The notes beneath the pieces are model-generated. The model was not told where the DNA came from and made no database searches. It saw only the letters and a list, made by a program, of their open reading frames with translations. DNA of 64,000 nucleotides, taken from assembly GCA_050954785.1 (NCBI GenBank), contig JBPBQO010000108.1:62001-126000 (forward strand), given 5' to 3'. Both the position numbers and the translations under genes were made by a program. Each line of letters starts with the position of its first letter. The stretch's first letter is position 1. The DNA is from Lichenicola sp050954785. Lineage in GTDB: Bacteria; Pseudomonadota; Alphaproteobacteria; Acetobacterales; Acetobacteraceae. This document shows positions 40,926 to 51,494 of this stretch, piece after piece.

Positions 40926-43900
40926 TCAGCGCTTCCACCAACCCGTGCGGGGCTTCGCGGCCGGTGCATCGTCGCCGATGACCTTTGCCTGGACGATGCT
41001 CGGATCCGCGCCGTTACTGGTATCGGCTGCTGGCGTGGGCTCCGCCGCAACAACCGTGGGTTCGGCCACGACCGGCTCCGTCGGTTCCGGAGCCTTGGCG
41101 GCTTCGGGTTCGACGGCCTGTTCGACCACCGGTACTGTTGCATCCGCCGGCACGGCGTCGACCAGGGCGGGCTTCTTCGCACGGCTGACGCGTGGCTTGC
41201 GCACCTTCGGAGCCGGCGCTGCCTTGGCATCCGCCACGACGTCCGGACCAAGGTCCAGGGTCGGCGGGACGATCTGCTCGGGCTCTCCGACCGGTTCCAC
41301 CACCGGCACGACCGCCGGCTCCGGTGCAGGCGTCGGCAAAGGTAGCGCTGCTTCCGGTGCAAGCTCGATCGACGTCGGTTCCGGATCGGGCGCCGTTTCG
41401 GCGACCGGCTGGCGTGGCGACGGCATCGCTTGCGGCTGGCTCGGGTTCGGCGGCGAGTATGACGCTGCCGATGCCGATGGGTTCGGCACCAGTGCCATGC
41501 TTTCGTCGGCGTCGCGTTCGATCAGCTCGAAGATGTCGAAGCTGCCTGCGAACGGGTCGGCCGGCGTCGGGCCGTTATATGGACGCGGCGCGTGGGATTG
41601 CGCCTCCTGCCGGTCCATCGAACCCGCGTCGGCGTCATTACCGTCCGAGCGGGGACGGTTACGCCCGCCGCCACGACGACGACGGCCACGCTGGCCGGCG
41701 TCCTGACCGGTTTCGACGGCCTGGGTGGCTTCGACCGGTGCCACTTCGGCCTCGGCCGCCGTTGCCTCGAACACTGACGGAGACGCCAGCGTCTCGCGAG
41801 GCGCCAAAGTCGGCGTCACGGCATCGGCAGTCTCGCCCGGTATCTCGTCCTCGTCGCCATCGCCCAGATCGGGCTGCGCAGTGCCTTCGGGCATGACGGC
41901 GCCATCCTCGCGACGACCACCACGGCGACGGCGACGGCGACGCTTGCGACGATGTTCGTCCTCGCCTTCCGCGGCAGGCGGACCTTCGAGCGACGGCACA
42001 GCGTCCGGCAGGACCGGCTGGGCCTGATCGGCCACACGTGCGGCAGCGTGCTTCGGCGCCTGGACCGGCTCGTCGTCCCAGGTCTCCTGGGTGTCGGCCA
42101 CCACCGGCGGAGGTGCGGCCGCGATCGGGATCCGCGTCGCCTGGACCGGTGCCGGCATCGGGCGTTCGATCGGCGGGGCAAGCTGCGGACCCACGTAGGT
42201 GCCGATCTTGTCGATCTCGAGCGCCGGCGGGATCAGGCTGTCATCCGCCATCAGATGCACCGTCAGATGATGACGGGTCTCGATTTCCTGCAGCCAGGCG
42301 CGCTTGTGGTTGAGCACGTAGAACGCCACCGACGAGGCAACGCGGACGCGGATCTCGGCGGATTTCCGCTTGCCCGCTTCCTCCTCGATCGCGCGCAGCA
42401 CATGCAGCGCCGAACTCTCGGTGCCGCGCATGAAGCCGCTGCCGGCGCAATGCGCGCAGGTCACGAAGCTGCTCTCGGCGAGCGACGGACGCAGCCGCTG
42501 GCGCGACATCTCCATCAGGCCGAAATGGCTGATCGAGCCGACCTGGATGCGGGCGCGGTCATTGCGCAGCGCGTCCTTGAGGCGGCGCTCGACCATGGTG
42601 TTGTTGCGTCGCGCCTCCATGTCGATGAAGTCGATGACGATGAGGCCGGCCAGGTCGCGCAGGCGAAGCTGGCGGGCGACCTCGTCGGCGGCCTCCATGT
42701 TGGTGCGGAGCGCCGTTTCCTCGATGCTGCGCTCGCGGGTGGAGCGGCCGGAGTTGACGTCGATCGCGACCAGCGCCTCGGTCTGGTTGATCACCAGGTA
42801 GCCGCCCGAACGGAGCTGCACGGTCGGCTGCAGCATCGCGTCGAGATGATGCTCGACCTGATAGTGCGAGAATAGCGGCTGGCTCTCGTCGCGCCAGAGA
42901 TTAACCTTGTTGGCGTTCGCGGGCATCAGGGTGCGCATGAACTCGCGCGCGCCCTTCCAGCCCGGCTCGCCATCGACGACGATTTCCTCGATGTCCTTGG
43001 TATAGACGTCGCGGATCGCCCGCTTGATCAGGCTGGCCTCCTCGTAGACGAGGCAGGGCGCGGACGATTCCAGCGTGGTCTCGCGGATGTCGTCCCAGGT
43101 GCGCAGCAGGTATTCGCAGTCGCGGCGGATTTCCGGCTTCGGTCGCTGCGCTCCGGCGGTGCGAACGATCATCGCCATGCCGCGCGGGATTTCCAGCTCG
43201 GTGGTGATGTCCTTCAGGCGCTTGCGATCGGCGGCCGAGGTGATCTTGCGGGACACGCCGCCGCCACGCAGCGAGTTCGGCATCAGCACGCAGAAGCGGC
43301 CGGCCAGCGACACGTAGGTGGTGAGGGCCGCGCCCTTGTTGCCGCGCTCCTCCTTGACGACCTGGATCAGCAGGATCTGCCGGCGGCGCATGACCTCCTG
43401 GATCTTGTACTGGCGCAGGAAGCGGGCGGTGCGGCGTTGCGCACGGCCGTCGTCGTCGCCGCCATTCTCGCCGCCGACCGTCTCGGGAGCGGGTTCGTCC
43501 GACTGCTCGGAACGCTGGTGGCGGTCATGCGAGGAGGAGCGGTTCGACGCACGGCCCGGTGCATCGTCGGCACCGTCGTCGGTGTTGCCGGCATCCGATC
43601 CGCCTGCCGTATCGGCATCGGCGTAAACCGTCTCGACATGCACTGCGAGTGCGATGGTGCCGTCCCGCTCGGGGCCGAACTCGCTCTCGTCGTCATTCTG
43701 GTCCGACGACGGCTCGAAGCTCTCGGCCTGATCGGCGAACGGATCGACGCTGGACCGGCGATCACCGGACGAGGCGTTGTCCGGCGCAGTGTCCGACGCG
43801 TCGTCTCCAGCTTCGTCCTCGCGATCGGCACGTGCCTCGTCGGCGCGGGCTTCCTCCTCCTGGAGGGCGATCAGCCGTTCGCGGTCCGCAACCGGGATCT

Positions 43901-44138
43901 GGTAGTAATCGGGATGGATCTCGCTGAAGGCGAGAAAGCCGTGCCGGTTGCCGCCATACTCGACGAACGCCGCCTGCAGGCTCGGCTCGATCCGGACGAT
44001 CTTGGCGAGGTAGATATTGCCCTTGATCTGTTTCTTCGCCGAAGTTTCGACGTCGTAATCTTCGAGCCTGTTACCGTCCAGCACGACGACGCGGGTTTCT
44101 TCCGCGTGTGTCGTGTCGATCAGCATGCGCTTGGTCAT
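40926..44138 (-). CDS. rne: Ribonuclease E
   Basis: A 1070-residue Rne/Rng family endoribonuclease, the core of the RNA degradosome. Catalytic residues are Asp460 in VAIDVNSGR and Asp503 in VIDFIDMEARR; the Zn-link Cys pair is 561/564 (TCAHCAGSGF). The S1 domain starts at ~36 (QIKGNIYLAKIVRIEPSLQAAFVEYG) and is interrupted at ~95-240 by an acidic low-complexity insertion before resuming at LLIQVVKEERGNKGA. The C-terminal ~400 residues are disordered, with Arg-rich patches (RRKRRRRRRRGGRRE, GRRRRGGGRNRPR) for RNA binding and Pro/Ala/Val/Glu repeats. It ends in TGWWKR. ATG at 44138 is preferred over a longer frame. Confidence 0.97.
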   Translation of the reverse strand: MTKRMLIDTTHAEETRVVVLDGNRLEDYDVETSAKKQIKGNIYLAKIVRIEPSLQAAFVEYGGNRHGFLAFSEIHPDYYQIPVADRERLIALQEEEARADEARADREDEAGDDASDTAPDNASSGDRRSSVDPFADQAESFEPSSDQNDDESEFGPERDGTIALAVHVETVYADADTAGGSDAGNTDDGADDAPGRASNRSSSHDRHQRSEQSDEPAPETVGGENGGDDDGRAQRRTARFLRQYKIQEVMRRRQILLIQVVKEERGNKGAALTTYVSLAGRFCVLMPNSLRGGGVSRKITSAADRKRLKDITTELEIPRGMAMIVRTAGAQRPKPEIRRDCEYLLRTWDDIRETTLESSAPCLVYEEASLIKRAIRDVYTKDIEEIVVDGEPGWKGAREFMRTLMPANANKVNLWRDESQPLFSHYQVEHHLDAMLQPTVQLRSGGYLVINQTEALVAIDVNSGRSTRERSIEETALRTNMEAADEVARQLRLRDLAGLIVIDFIDMEARRNNTMVERRLKDALRNDRARIQVGSISHFGLMEMSRQRLRPSLAESSFVTCAHCAGSGFMRGTESSALHVLRAIEEEAGKRKSAEIRVRVASSVAFYVLNHKRAWLQEIETRHHLTVHLMADDSLIPPALEIDKIGTYVGPQLAPPIERPMPAPVQATRIPIAAAPPPVVADTQETWDDEPVQAPKHAAARVADQAQPVLPDAVPSLEGPPAAEGEDEHRRKRRRRRRRGGRREDGAVMPEGTAQPDLGDGDEDEIPGETADAVTPTLAPRETLASPSVFEATAAEAEVAPVEATQAVETGQDAGQRGRRRRGGGRNRPRSDGNDADAGSMDRQEAQSHAPRPYNGPTPADPFAGSFDIFELIERDADESMALVPNPSASAASYSPPNPSQPQAMPSPRQPVAETAPDPEPTSIELAPEAALPLPTPAPEPAVVPVVEPVGEPEQIVPPTLDLGPDVVADAKAAPAPKVRKPRVSRAKKPALVDAVPADATVPVVEQAVEPEAAKAPEPTEPVVAEPTVVAAEPTPAADTSNGADPSIVQAKVIGDDAPAAKPRTGWWKR

Positions 44139-44823
44139 GAAAGAGGGAACTCCGGTAGGCCGGGGCACCGCTCCAGTCGCCGGGTCCGGCCGGGCGGTTG
44201 CGCCCTAGCCTCCGGACAACGAGGAAAAGAGGAGGGAGCGTCGCGCGCGCGGCAATGGGGGGCAGTGGACGAGCGTGCGACGCCTTTGCCGACGGCCCCG
44301 TCGATACCGGATGGCGCAAGGCCATTGGTAACTCCTGGTTCCGATTCGGGGCTTTGGCGGCGATCATCCGGTCCTTAGGCGTGAGGCGCGGGATCCGCAC
44401 GGCATGCCGGACGGGCCCGCTTTGGGCTAACGAGTCCGTTCAGGGTTGCGACAAACTGTCGTCCCGGCCGGCGCGGCATATGCGGGAGCATCTTGGCGCT
44501 TGCCGGGCCGGACGCGGGAGGCTTGCTCCCGGCGACCATCGGCGCGCGTTCCATGCGGAAGGCACAATGCCGGACGAGGACCAATCCCAATGGAGTGCGT
44601 CATCGACGCAACTTCCACGAGAACGAGCACGCTCGTCACACCCGACGATGATGACGACAAAGTCCGGCTCCTGCAAGCCGCTTCGCCAGCAGTCTCTTGG
44701 GGGCAAACCGTCACACGCAGGATCATGATCGTCGCAATGGCCGCCGCCTCTATGCTATCGTCCTGTGTGCCAGGGTCAGAGTCCGCGCGCAGGCGCTTGA
44801 AACATCAATCAAAGGCCGAGCGC
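44139..44823. other. Non-coding region between rne and the cell-wall amidase
   Basis: About 685 bases with no gene I can support. It should contain the rne 5' untranslated region, which is often long and autoregulatory, and the promoter of the amidase gene. An open frame on the plus strand precedes the amidase ATG and includes a hydrophobic stretch ending in a lipobox-like SSC (near 44735-44770), but this seems to be upstream read-through rather than the true N-terminus. Confidence 0.4.
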
Positions 44824-45747
44824 ATGCAGGGTAGTTCGTTACCGGAAACGCCGGTCGACTCGACTGCCGAACTGCAGCCCGATCGGCATCGCCGCCGCAT
44901 GCTGTCGATAACTTTATCCGGCGTCGGCCTGATCGGGACCGGCCTGCTGCGGCCTCGAACGGCACGGGCCGGGCATGTGCTGCACCAATCCAGCCATCAC
45001 GGTGCGGTCGCTGCGCCGGCGATCATTGGCCGGGCACAACCGCCCAAGCCGCTGGTGATGCTGGATCCGGGGCATGGCGGCAAGGATCCCGGTGCCATCG
45101 GGATTTCCGGAACCTACGAGAAGCATGTGGCCGAAGCCGCCGCGTCGGAACTGCAGCGGCAGTTGCTGGCGAGCGGCCGCTATCGCGTGTCACTCACCCG
45201 TGGCACCGACGTGTTCATTCCGCTCGAGGATCGCGTCGCCATCGCCGAAGGCAGGCAGGCGGCCCTGTTCGTGTCGATGCACGCCGACGCGCTGCACGAT
45301 CCCGGCGTGCGGGGCGCCAGCGTCTATACCTTGTCGGACGGAGCGTCCGACGTGCAGACCGCGGCCCTGGCGCGCACCGAGAACAGTGCCGATCGTTTTG
45401 CCGGGCCGCGCTTCCACGGCACGTCGCCCGAGGTGCAGCGGATTTTGGCGAGCCTGGTCCGGCAGGAGACCCGCTCCGGCTCGGCGCATATGGCGGAAAG
45501 CGTGGTCGCCGCCTTCCGGCCGCAGATCGGGCTGCTTACTAACCCGTCGCGTCACGCCGGCTTCGTCGTGCTGAAGGCGGCCGACATTCCCAGCGTGCTG
45601 GTCGAGATGGGCTTCATGTCGAACCGGCAGGACGAGGCGGCACTCAGGCAGTCGTCGCACCGCGCCCTGGTCGCATCCGCCATGGCGCGGGCAATCGATG
45701 GCTATTTTGCCTCATCGGCCGGAGGCTTCACCCGCCTCGCCGGCTGA
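44824..45747 (+). CDS. N-acetylmuramoyl-L-alanine amidase (amidase_3), Tat-exported
   Basis: A 307-residue peptidoglycan amidase. ATG at 44824 leads into a Tat-like signal (DRHRRRMLSITLSGVGLIGTGLLRPRTARA), as in AmiA/AmiC. The amidase_3 domain starts at VMLDPGHGGKDPG with zinc ligands His84, Glu99 (SGTYEKHVAE) and His153 (FVSMHADA); the catalytic Glu is in VLVEMGFMSN near the C-terminus. It cleaves the glycan-peptide bond during cell separation. No AMIN domain is present, so septal targeting would need another partner. It is convergent with the glycine-zipper gene. Confidence 0.93.
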   Translation: MQGSSLPETPVDSTAELQPDRHRRRMLSITLSGVGLIGTGLLRPRTARAGHVLHQSSHHGAVAAPAIIGRAQPPKPLVMLDPGHGGKDPGAIGISGTYEKHVAEAAASELQRQLLASGRYRVSLTRGTDVFIPLEDRVAIAEGRQAALFVSMHADALHDPGVRGASVYTLSDGASDVQTAALARTENSADRFAGPRFHGTSPEVQRILASLVRQETRSGSAHMAESVVAAFRPQIGLLTNPSRHAGFVVLKAADIPSVLVEMGFMSNRQDEAALRQSSHRALVASAMARAIDGYFASSAGGFTRLAG

Positions 45748-45760
45748 TCGACGGGTCGAT

Positions 45761-46312
45761 CTACCAGCCATAGCCTGATCCCGGAGGCTGCATCGGCGGC
45801 GGCGGCGGTGGGACCATGCCGGGCGCGTAGCTGCCGTAACCGCCCGGACCCTGGTATCCGACCACCCGCGGCTGAACGATCATGTTGCCCGAGCTGATGG
45901 TGCACTGGGCGTAGGCGTTGTCGTAGTTCCCCTGGAAGGCGGCGCCGGACCGTTGCGCGTTGTCGGCACCCGAGGCCGAGCCGATCAGCAGCCCACCGCC
46001 TGCGCCGAACGCGGCGCCGGCACCGGGATTGCCGACGACGGCACCCAGCACGGCTCCCGCGGCAGCACCGAGCACGGTGCCGATCGCGGCACTGCCGATA
46101 CCGCTGCGGGTGGCGGCCTGCGATGGCGTTACCCCGCCGTTCGCCTGGGCTGCCGCCTGCTTGCAGCGCGCATCCTCGGCCTGGAACTGCTGCACGTTCT
46201 TTCCTTGTCCAGGCTGCGCGAGGATGGTCGGTCCCGGTGGTGGAGCCACCGCGCAAGCGGACAGGGCGAACAGGCCTGCGAGGGCCGTGGAAGCGAGGGG
46301 CAAGGGGCGCAT
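45761..46312 (-). CDS. Glycine-zipper lipoprotein
   Basis: A 183-residue protein with lipobox LSAC (AGLFALSACAVAPP), a helical spacer and a Gly/Ala-rich zipper (AIGTVLGAAAGAVLGAVVGNPGAGAAFGAGGGLLIG). A Pro/Gly-rich tail (YAPGMVPPPPPPM) follows. This is the 17-kDa antigen/YmgG style of outer-membrane lipoprotein whose zipper inserts in or packs against the membrane. The role is unknown. The start ATG at 46312 fits the signal sequence. Confidence 0.9.
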   Translation of the reverse strand: MRPLPLASTALAGLFALSACAVAPPPGPTILAQPGQGKNVQQFQAEDARCKQAAAQANGGVTPSQAATRSGIGSAAIGTVLGAAAGAVLGAVVGNPGAGAAFGAGGGLLIGSASGADNAQRSGAAFQGNYDNAYAQCTISSGNMIVQPRVVGYQGPGGYGSYAPGMVPPPPPPMQPPGSGYGW

Positions 46313-46773
46313 GATGATGTCAGCCTGTAATCCGGAGGTGTCGCGGCGATCAGACTAGCAGGTCCCGGCCGGTTTCGTGGAGAGGCGATGCTGTAACAGA
46401 GGGTGCTGTGCGACGGCCGACCAGGCCTGTACGGATCGGCTGGCATGCACGACAAATTGTCGGATTATGCTGGCAAAACCGGATCTCTCGGCTAGAACCA
46501 TCCGATGGCATGTCGAGCGTCCCCTTCGGACTGCAGGATCCGCGTCGCATCGCGCGCGGGATCGATCGTGCCGGGCTGCCGGACGGCCCTACTCATGGCT
46601 GTTCCCGGCCTCGCTGCGGCGGCGCTTCGACTTAATAGCCCCTGAGCGAGGAGCTGGCGGATCGCTCCGTCGGCGCGCTTTGGGGGTTTCGAGGCGGACA
46701 GCACCAGACATACGGGCCCGCGAGGCCACGAGGCTCGCGGAACACACTCCCGGACGAACGACACGGAGCCACC
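46313..46773. other. Leader region upstream of leuA
   Basis: This 461-base region contains no full-size gene. It holds a 16-codon leader candidate (46595-46645) and a set of mutually competing stems. GAGCGA (46644-46649) pairs with TCGCTC (46662-46667), or GGAGC (46650-46654) with GCTCC (46664-46668). AGCCCC (46637-46642) may pair with GGGGGT (46682-46687), and CCGCGAG (46718-46724) with CTCGCGG (46734-46740) just before leuA. It resembles an attenuator, but the long plus-strand frame 46408-46635 is a shadow. Confidence 0.4.
46595..46645 (+). promoter_or_regulatory. Possible leucine leader peptide of leuA
   Basis: A 16-codon frame encodes MAVPGLAAAALRLNSP, ending 128 bases before leuA. Its Leu codons are CTC, CTT and CTT. 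CTT is uncommon in this GC-rich genome, where CTG dominates, as expected for a leader that senses charged leucyl-tRNA. The frame ends just at the start of the alternative hairpins. The Leu codons are not consecutive, so this remains tentative. Confidence 0.35.
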
Positions 46774-48348
<1,575 letters not shown>

Positions 48349-48506
48349 ATGCTGCAACCGGATACGGACGATGCATGCCAAAATCCATCCGTAAGCCCGC
48401 CACCCGCCCGCCCGGCTCGCTCGATGGTACGCCAGTCGGGCTTGGCTAGCGCGGATTCCAGACGACCGACCGATATCCGGGCAGGACCGCGTCCCACTCA
48501 TCGGCC

Positions 48507-48959
48507 GTGTCGCCGGGGCGCCCATCTTTGAGACGAGCCAGCTTCGCGCTGCTTGGCTTCATGCTGTCGGGCTGCGCAAGTGGGCTGCAATGCGCGCCCT
48601 ACGCGCGCTCGGTGACGGGGCTGCCCCTGACTGGCCCTGCATCTGGTTGGTGGGACCAGTCCGAGGGCCGCTTCATCCATGCGGATCGCCCGGTGCCGGG
48701 TGCGGTCCTGGTCCTGCGGGCGACCGGTCGCCTTCCCGACGGACATGTGTCGGTCGTGCGCGCCGTGCTGGGACCACGGCGGATCGTCGTCGAGCAGGCG
48801 AACTGGGAGCCGGGCCGCGTCGATCGTGCTTCGCCGGTACTCGATGTGTCGGCCGCCAACGATTGGAGCCTGGTGCGTGTCTGGTGGCGTCCGACCCGGT
48901 CGATCGGGCGCACGATGTATCCAGCCTACGGTTTCATCCTGCCGCAATCGCCAGGTTGA
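48507..48959 (+). CDS. CHAP-domain lipoprotein
   Basis: A 150-residue protein with lipobox FMLSGC and a CHAP (Cys-His amidohydrolase/peptidase) domain. The catalytic Cys is in GLQCAPYAR, the His in LPDGHVSVVR and the acidic/Asn partner in VVEQANWEP, all at family spacing. It would cleave peptide bonds in peptidoglycan cross-links or stem peptides at the outer membrane. GTG at 48507 is the longest start; a TTG seven codons later is the alternative. It stands alone between leuA and gnd. Confidence 0.88.
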   Translation: MSPGRPSLRRASFALLGFMLSGCASGLQCAPYARSVTGLPLTGPASGWWDQSEGRFIHADRPVPGAVLVLRATGRLPDGHVSVVRAVLGPRRIVVEQANWEPGRVDRASPVLDVSAANDWSLVRVWWRPTRSIGRTMYPAYGFILPQSPG

Positions 48960-49147
48960 GCCGGTTCCTTGGGGGCAATCTCCGTCCGGTGCGCGGTCGG
49001 ACACGCCAGAGGATCCAGACGATCCCCCGGATTACCAGCGCGACCAAGGTGAGGCTGAGCCGAAACTCCCACTCCGCCTGATGTGCACTCCGTGCATCTG
49101 ATCAGGCGACCCGGCGTTGTCCAGCAGGACCATAAAAGGCGGATGAC

Positions 49148-50581
49148 GTGACGGAACTGGCAGATATCGGTGTAACAGGGCTTGCAGTCATGGGCGCGAA
49201 CCTTGCACGCAATGCAGCGCATAAAGGTTTTCGCGTCGCGTTGAATAACCGCAGCAACGAAAAGACCGAGAAATTACTGGCCGAGCATGGCGACGAGGGC
49301 TCGTTCGTCGGCTCCAGCACGATTGCCGAGTTCGTCGCCAGCCTCGCCAAGCCGCGCGTGGTTCTGATCATGGTCAAGGCCGGCAAGCCGGTCGATGACG
49401 TGATCGACGAACTGCTCGAGCACATGGAGCCTGAGGACATCATCGTCGATGGCGGCAATTCGCTGTTCGAGGATACCCGCCGGCGCGAGAAGACCGTGTC
49501 GGATCGGGGTCTGCACTACGTCGGCATGGGCGTGTCCGGCGGTGAGGAGGGCGCGCTCGAAGGGCCGAGCATGATGCCCGGCGGCACCCGGCAGGCCTGG
49601 GAGCGCATCGCGCCGATGTTCACCAAGATGGCGGTCAGCGTCGACGGCACGCCGTGCTGCGCGCTGATGGGCCCGGACGGCGCCGGCCATTATGTCAAGA
49701 TGGTGCATAACGGCATCGAATACGCCGACATGCAGCTGATTACCGAGGCCTACGATCTGCTGCGGACGGTCTATGGCCGCAGCGCCGCCGAGATCGGTGA
49801 GATCTTTGCCGGATGGAAGACCGGTGACCTGGACTCTTACCTGATCGAGATCACAGCTACGGTATTGCGCAAGCAGGACCCGCAGGGCAAAGGCGCGCTT
49901 GTGGACATGATCCGCGACGAGGCGGAACAGAAGGGAACCGGCCGTTGGACCGCCCAGTCCGCGCTCGAACTAGGCGTCCCGATCACGGCGATCACCGAGG
50001 CGGTGTTCGCAAGAGCCTTGTCGGGGCGTCCGGCGCAGCGCAAAGCGGCGGAAGCGGCTCTAGGCGGCCTGCGCGGCAAAACACTCGAAGCAGGCCAGGC
50101 GGAAATCGACAAGATCCGGGACGCGCTCTACGCCTCGAAGATCGTGGCCTATGCGCAGGGTTTCGAACAACTGACAGTGGCATCCAAGCAATATGACTGG
50201 GATCTAGACCTCGGCCTGATCGCGACCATCTGGCGGGGCGGCTGCATTATCCGGGCGAGCTTTCTCGACCGCATCCGCGAGGGCTATGCCTCCCATCCCG
50301 ACGCGCAGAGCCTGCTGCTGCAGGAGTATTTCAGCACGGCGGTGCTCAAGGCGGAGCAGGCCTGGCGTGACGTGGTTGTGTTGGCCGTGCAGCATGGCGT
50401 TGCCGTGCCGGCATTCGCTTCTTCGCTTGCCTATTACGACGGGCTACGCCGGGCACGGGGGCCGGCAAACCTGCTGCAAGGCCTGCGAGATTATTTTGGC
50501 GCGCACACCTACCGGCGTACGGACCAGGAAGGCAGCTTCCATATCCGCTGGTCGCAGGACGGAACAGAGATCAAGAGCTAG
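49148..50581 (+). CDS. gnd: 6-phosphogluconate dehydrogenase (NADP)
   Basis: Oxidative decarboxylation of 6-phosphogluconate to ribulose 5-phosphate. The 477-residue protein is the long-type Gnd. It has the cofactor region DIGVTGLAVMGANLARNAA, VDGGNSLFEDT, VGMGVSGGEEGALEGPSMMPGG, the catalytic Lys in GPDGAGHYVKMVHNGIEYADMQ and the C-terminal HIRWSQDG. Start is GTG at 49148. It is a single gene; a strong hairpin follows at 50611-50642. Confidence 0.98.
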   Translation: MTELADIGVTGLAVMGANLARNAAHKGFRVALNNRSNEKTEKLLAEHGDEGSFVGSSTIAEFVASLAKPRVVLIMVKAGKPVDDVIDELLEHMEPEDIIVDGGNSLFEDTRRREKTVSDRGLHYVGMGVSGGEEGALEGPSMMPGGTRQAWERIAPMFTKMAVSVDGTPCCALMGPDGAGHYVKMVHNGIEYADMQLITEAYDLLRTVYGRSAAEIGEIFAGWKTGDLDSYLIEITATVLRKQDPQGKGALVDMIRDEAEQKGTGRWTAQSALELGVPITAITEAVFARALSGRPAQRKAAEAALGGLRGKTLEAGQAEIDKIRDALYASKIVAYAQGFEQLTVASKQYDWDLDLGLIATIWRGGCIIRASFLDRIREGYASHPDAQSLLLQEYFSTAVLKAEQAWRDVVVLAVQHGVAVPAFASSLAYYDGLRRARGPANLLQGLRDYFGAHTYRRTDQEGSFHIRWSQDGTEIKS

Positions 50582-50610
50582 AGCCAGAACCTATCAGGGT
50601 GTTTGCGTAA

Positions 50611-50642
50611 GCCGAAGATCGGGATAGTCCCCGATTTTCGGC
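50611..50642 (+). terminator. Hairpin downstream of gnd
   Basis: GCCGAAGATCGGG (50611-50623) pairs with CCCGATTTTCGGC (50630-50642), 13 bp with one G-U pair and a short loop, 30 bases past the gnd stop. No T-run follows, so it is a terminator-like or 3'-stabilising structure rather than a textbook terminator. Confidence 0.55.
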
Positions 50643-50771
50643 GACGAAGCACGGCGTGCACCACGATGGTCGGCGAGACCGGGTCGGAGCTACGCACCGG
50701 CCTGACGACAACCGGAACCAAGCCTAACCGAGCTGTCGAATTGCACGACGAAATGGGACCATCTCACTGTA

Positions 50772-51056
50772 GTGGGTCCAGATATCCAGCTTCATCGCGA
50801 GGACAAGCTATTGCCCACCCGGCCAGACAACACCTCCGACATCCAGGCTGCCCTATACGAAGCTCGTGATGAGGTCGCACGCCTTCGTCACCACGGCGCA
50901 TCGGATCTCGAGATCGCCCAATCCGCGATTGCCGATTTCCTGCGCCACTTGCCGTCTCATGTATTCGAGGAGGCCGGCAATCACACGGGTGAACCTTTGA
51001 ACCACGCGCTGGCGCACGCTGTTGAGGCTATAGTGCTGGGCGACAAGCAAACCTAA
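50772..51056 (+). CDS. Hypothetical protein (94 aa)
   Basis: A 94-codon frame from GTG at 50772. The translation is mainly helical (IQAALYEARDEVARLRHHG, DLEIAQSAIADFLRHLP, NHALAHAVEAIVLG) with balanced composition, unlike the Arg-rich shadow frames around it. The local sequence is less GC-rich than the flanks. No family is recognised and the Shine-Dalgarno sequence is weak. It may be a small orphan gene in a region that looks like recently acquired or decayed DNA. Confidence 0.45.
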   Translation: MGPDIQLHREDKLLPTRPDNTSDIQAALYEARDEVARLRHHGASDLEIAQSAIADFLRHLPSHVFEEAGNHTGEPLNHALAHAVEAIVLGDKQT

Positions 51057-51494
51057 GCCAAGACGTGAGCCTGGCAAAACCCCATGCCAAGCTCTCGCTC
51101 CTCCTTGTCGTCTTGCGATATTCATCTGCCGGTTGGATACGCCGAAGAACTGCCCGATCCGGATGGAACGACCATCGGGTGATGCACTTCCAGTCATTCG
51201 GGGCTCTCCAGGGTCGGCCTTCGCGCATTCGGATCGTTCTTCTATGCCGGCGAACCGCAGCAGCCGGCCGGGGGACCCATGGCAGACGAGCCCATGCAGG
51301 GCGATCTGCTTCGCCCCTTGCCCGCCACAACCGCCAGAGGCATCCGAATGTCTGCTGCGGTTGCTGTTACGCGTAACGCACGAGGACATCTGTTTCCGGT
51401 CGTTTGATCGAACTGTCGGCCGTCCGTGATCGCGTCCTGTTTCATAGAAGGCCGCTCGCCTGCTAGAAGGTCGTCGGCCAGCCGAGGACTGTTC
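51057..51494. other. Gene-poor region upstream of gmk
   Basis: About 440 bases without a gene I can support. Overlapping open frames on both strands (51065-51376 +, 51028-51330 -) are Arg/Cys/Ser-rich with no recognisable pattern. Base composition is more even than in the flanking genes. The gmk promoter should lie near the right end. Confidence 0.45.

Noticed and set aside
46408..46635. 75-codon plus-strand frame upstream of leuA
   Set aside because: Arg/Pro-rich and overlapping the probable attenuator; the short Leu leader in another frame explains the region better.
51065..51376. 103-codon plus-strand frame upstream of gmk
   Set aside because: Arg/Ser/Cys-rich, overlapped by equal-quality frames on the other strand, no motif.
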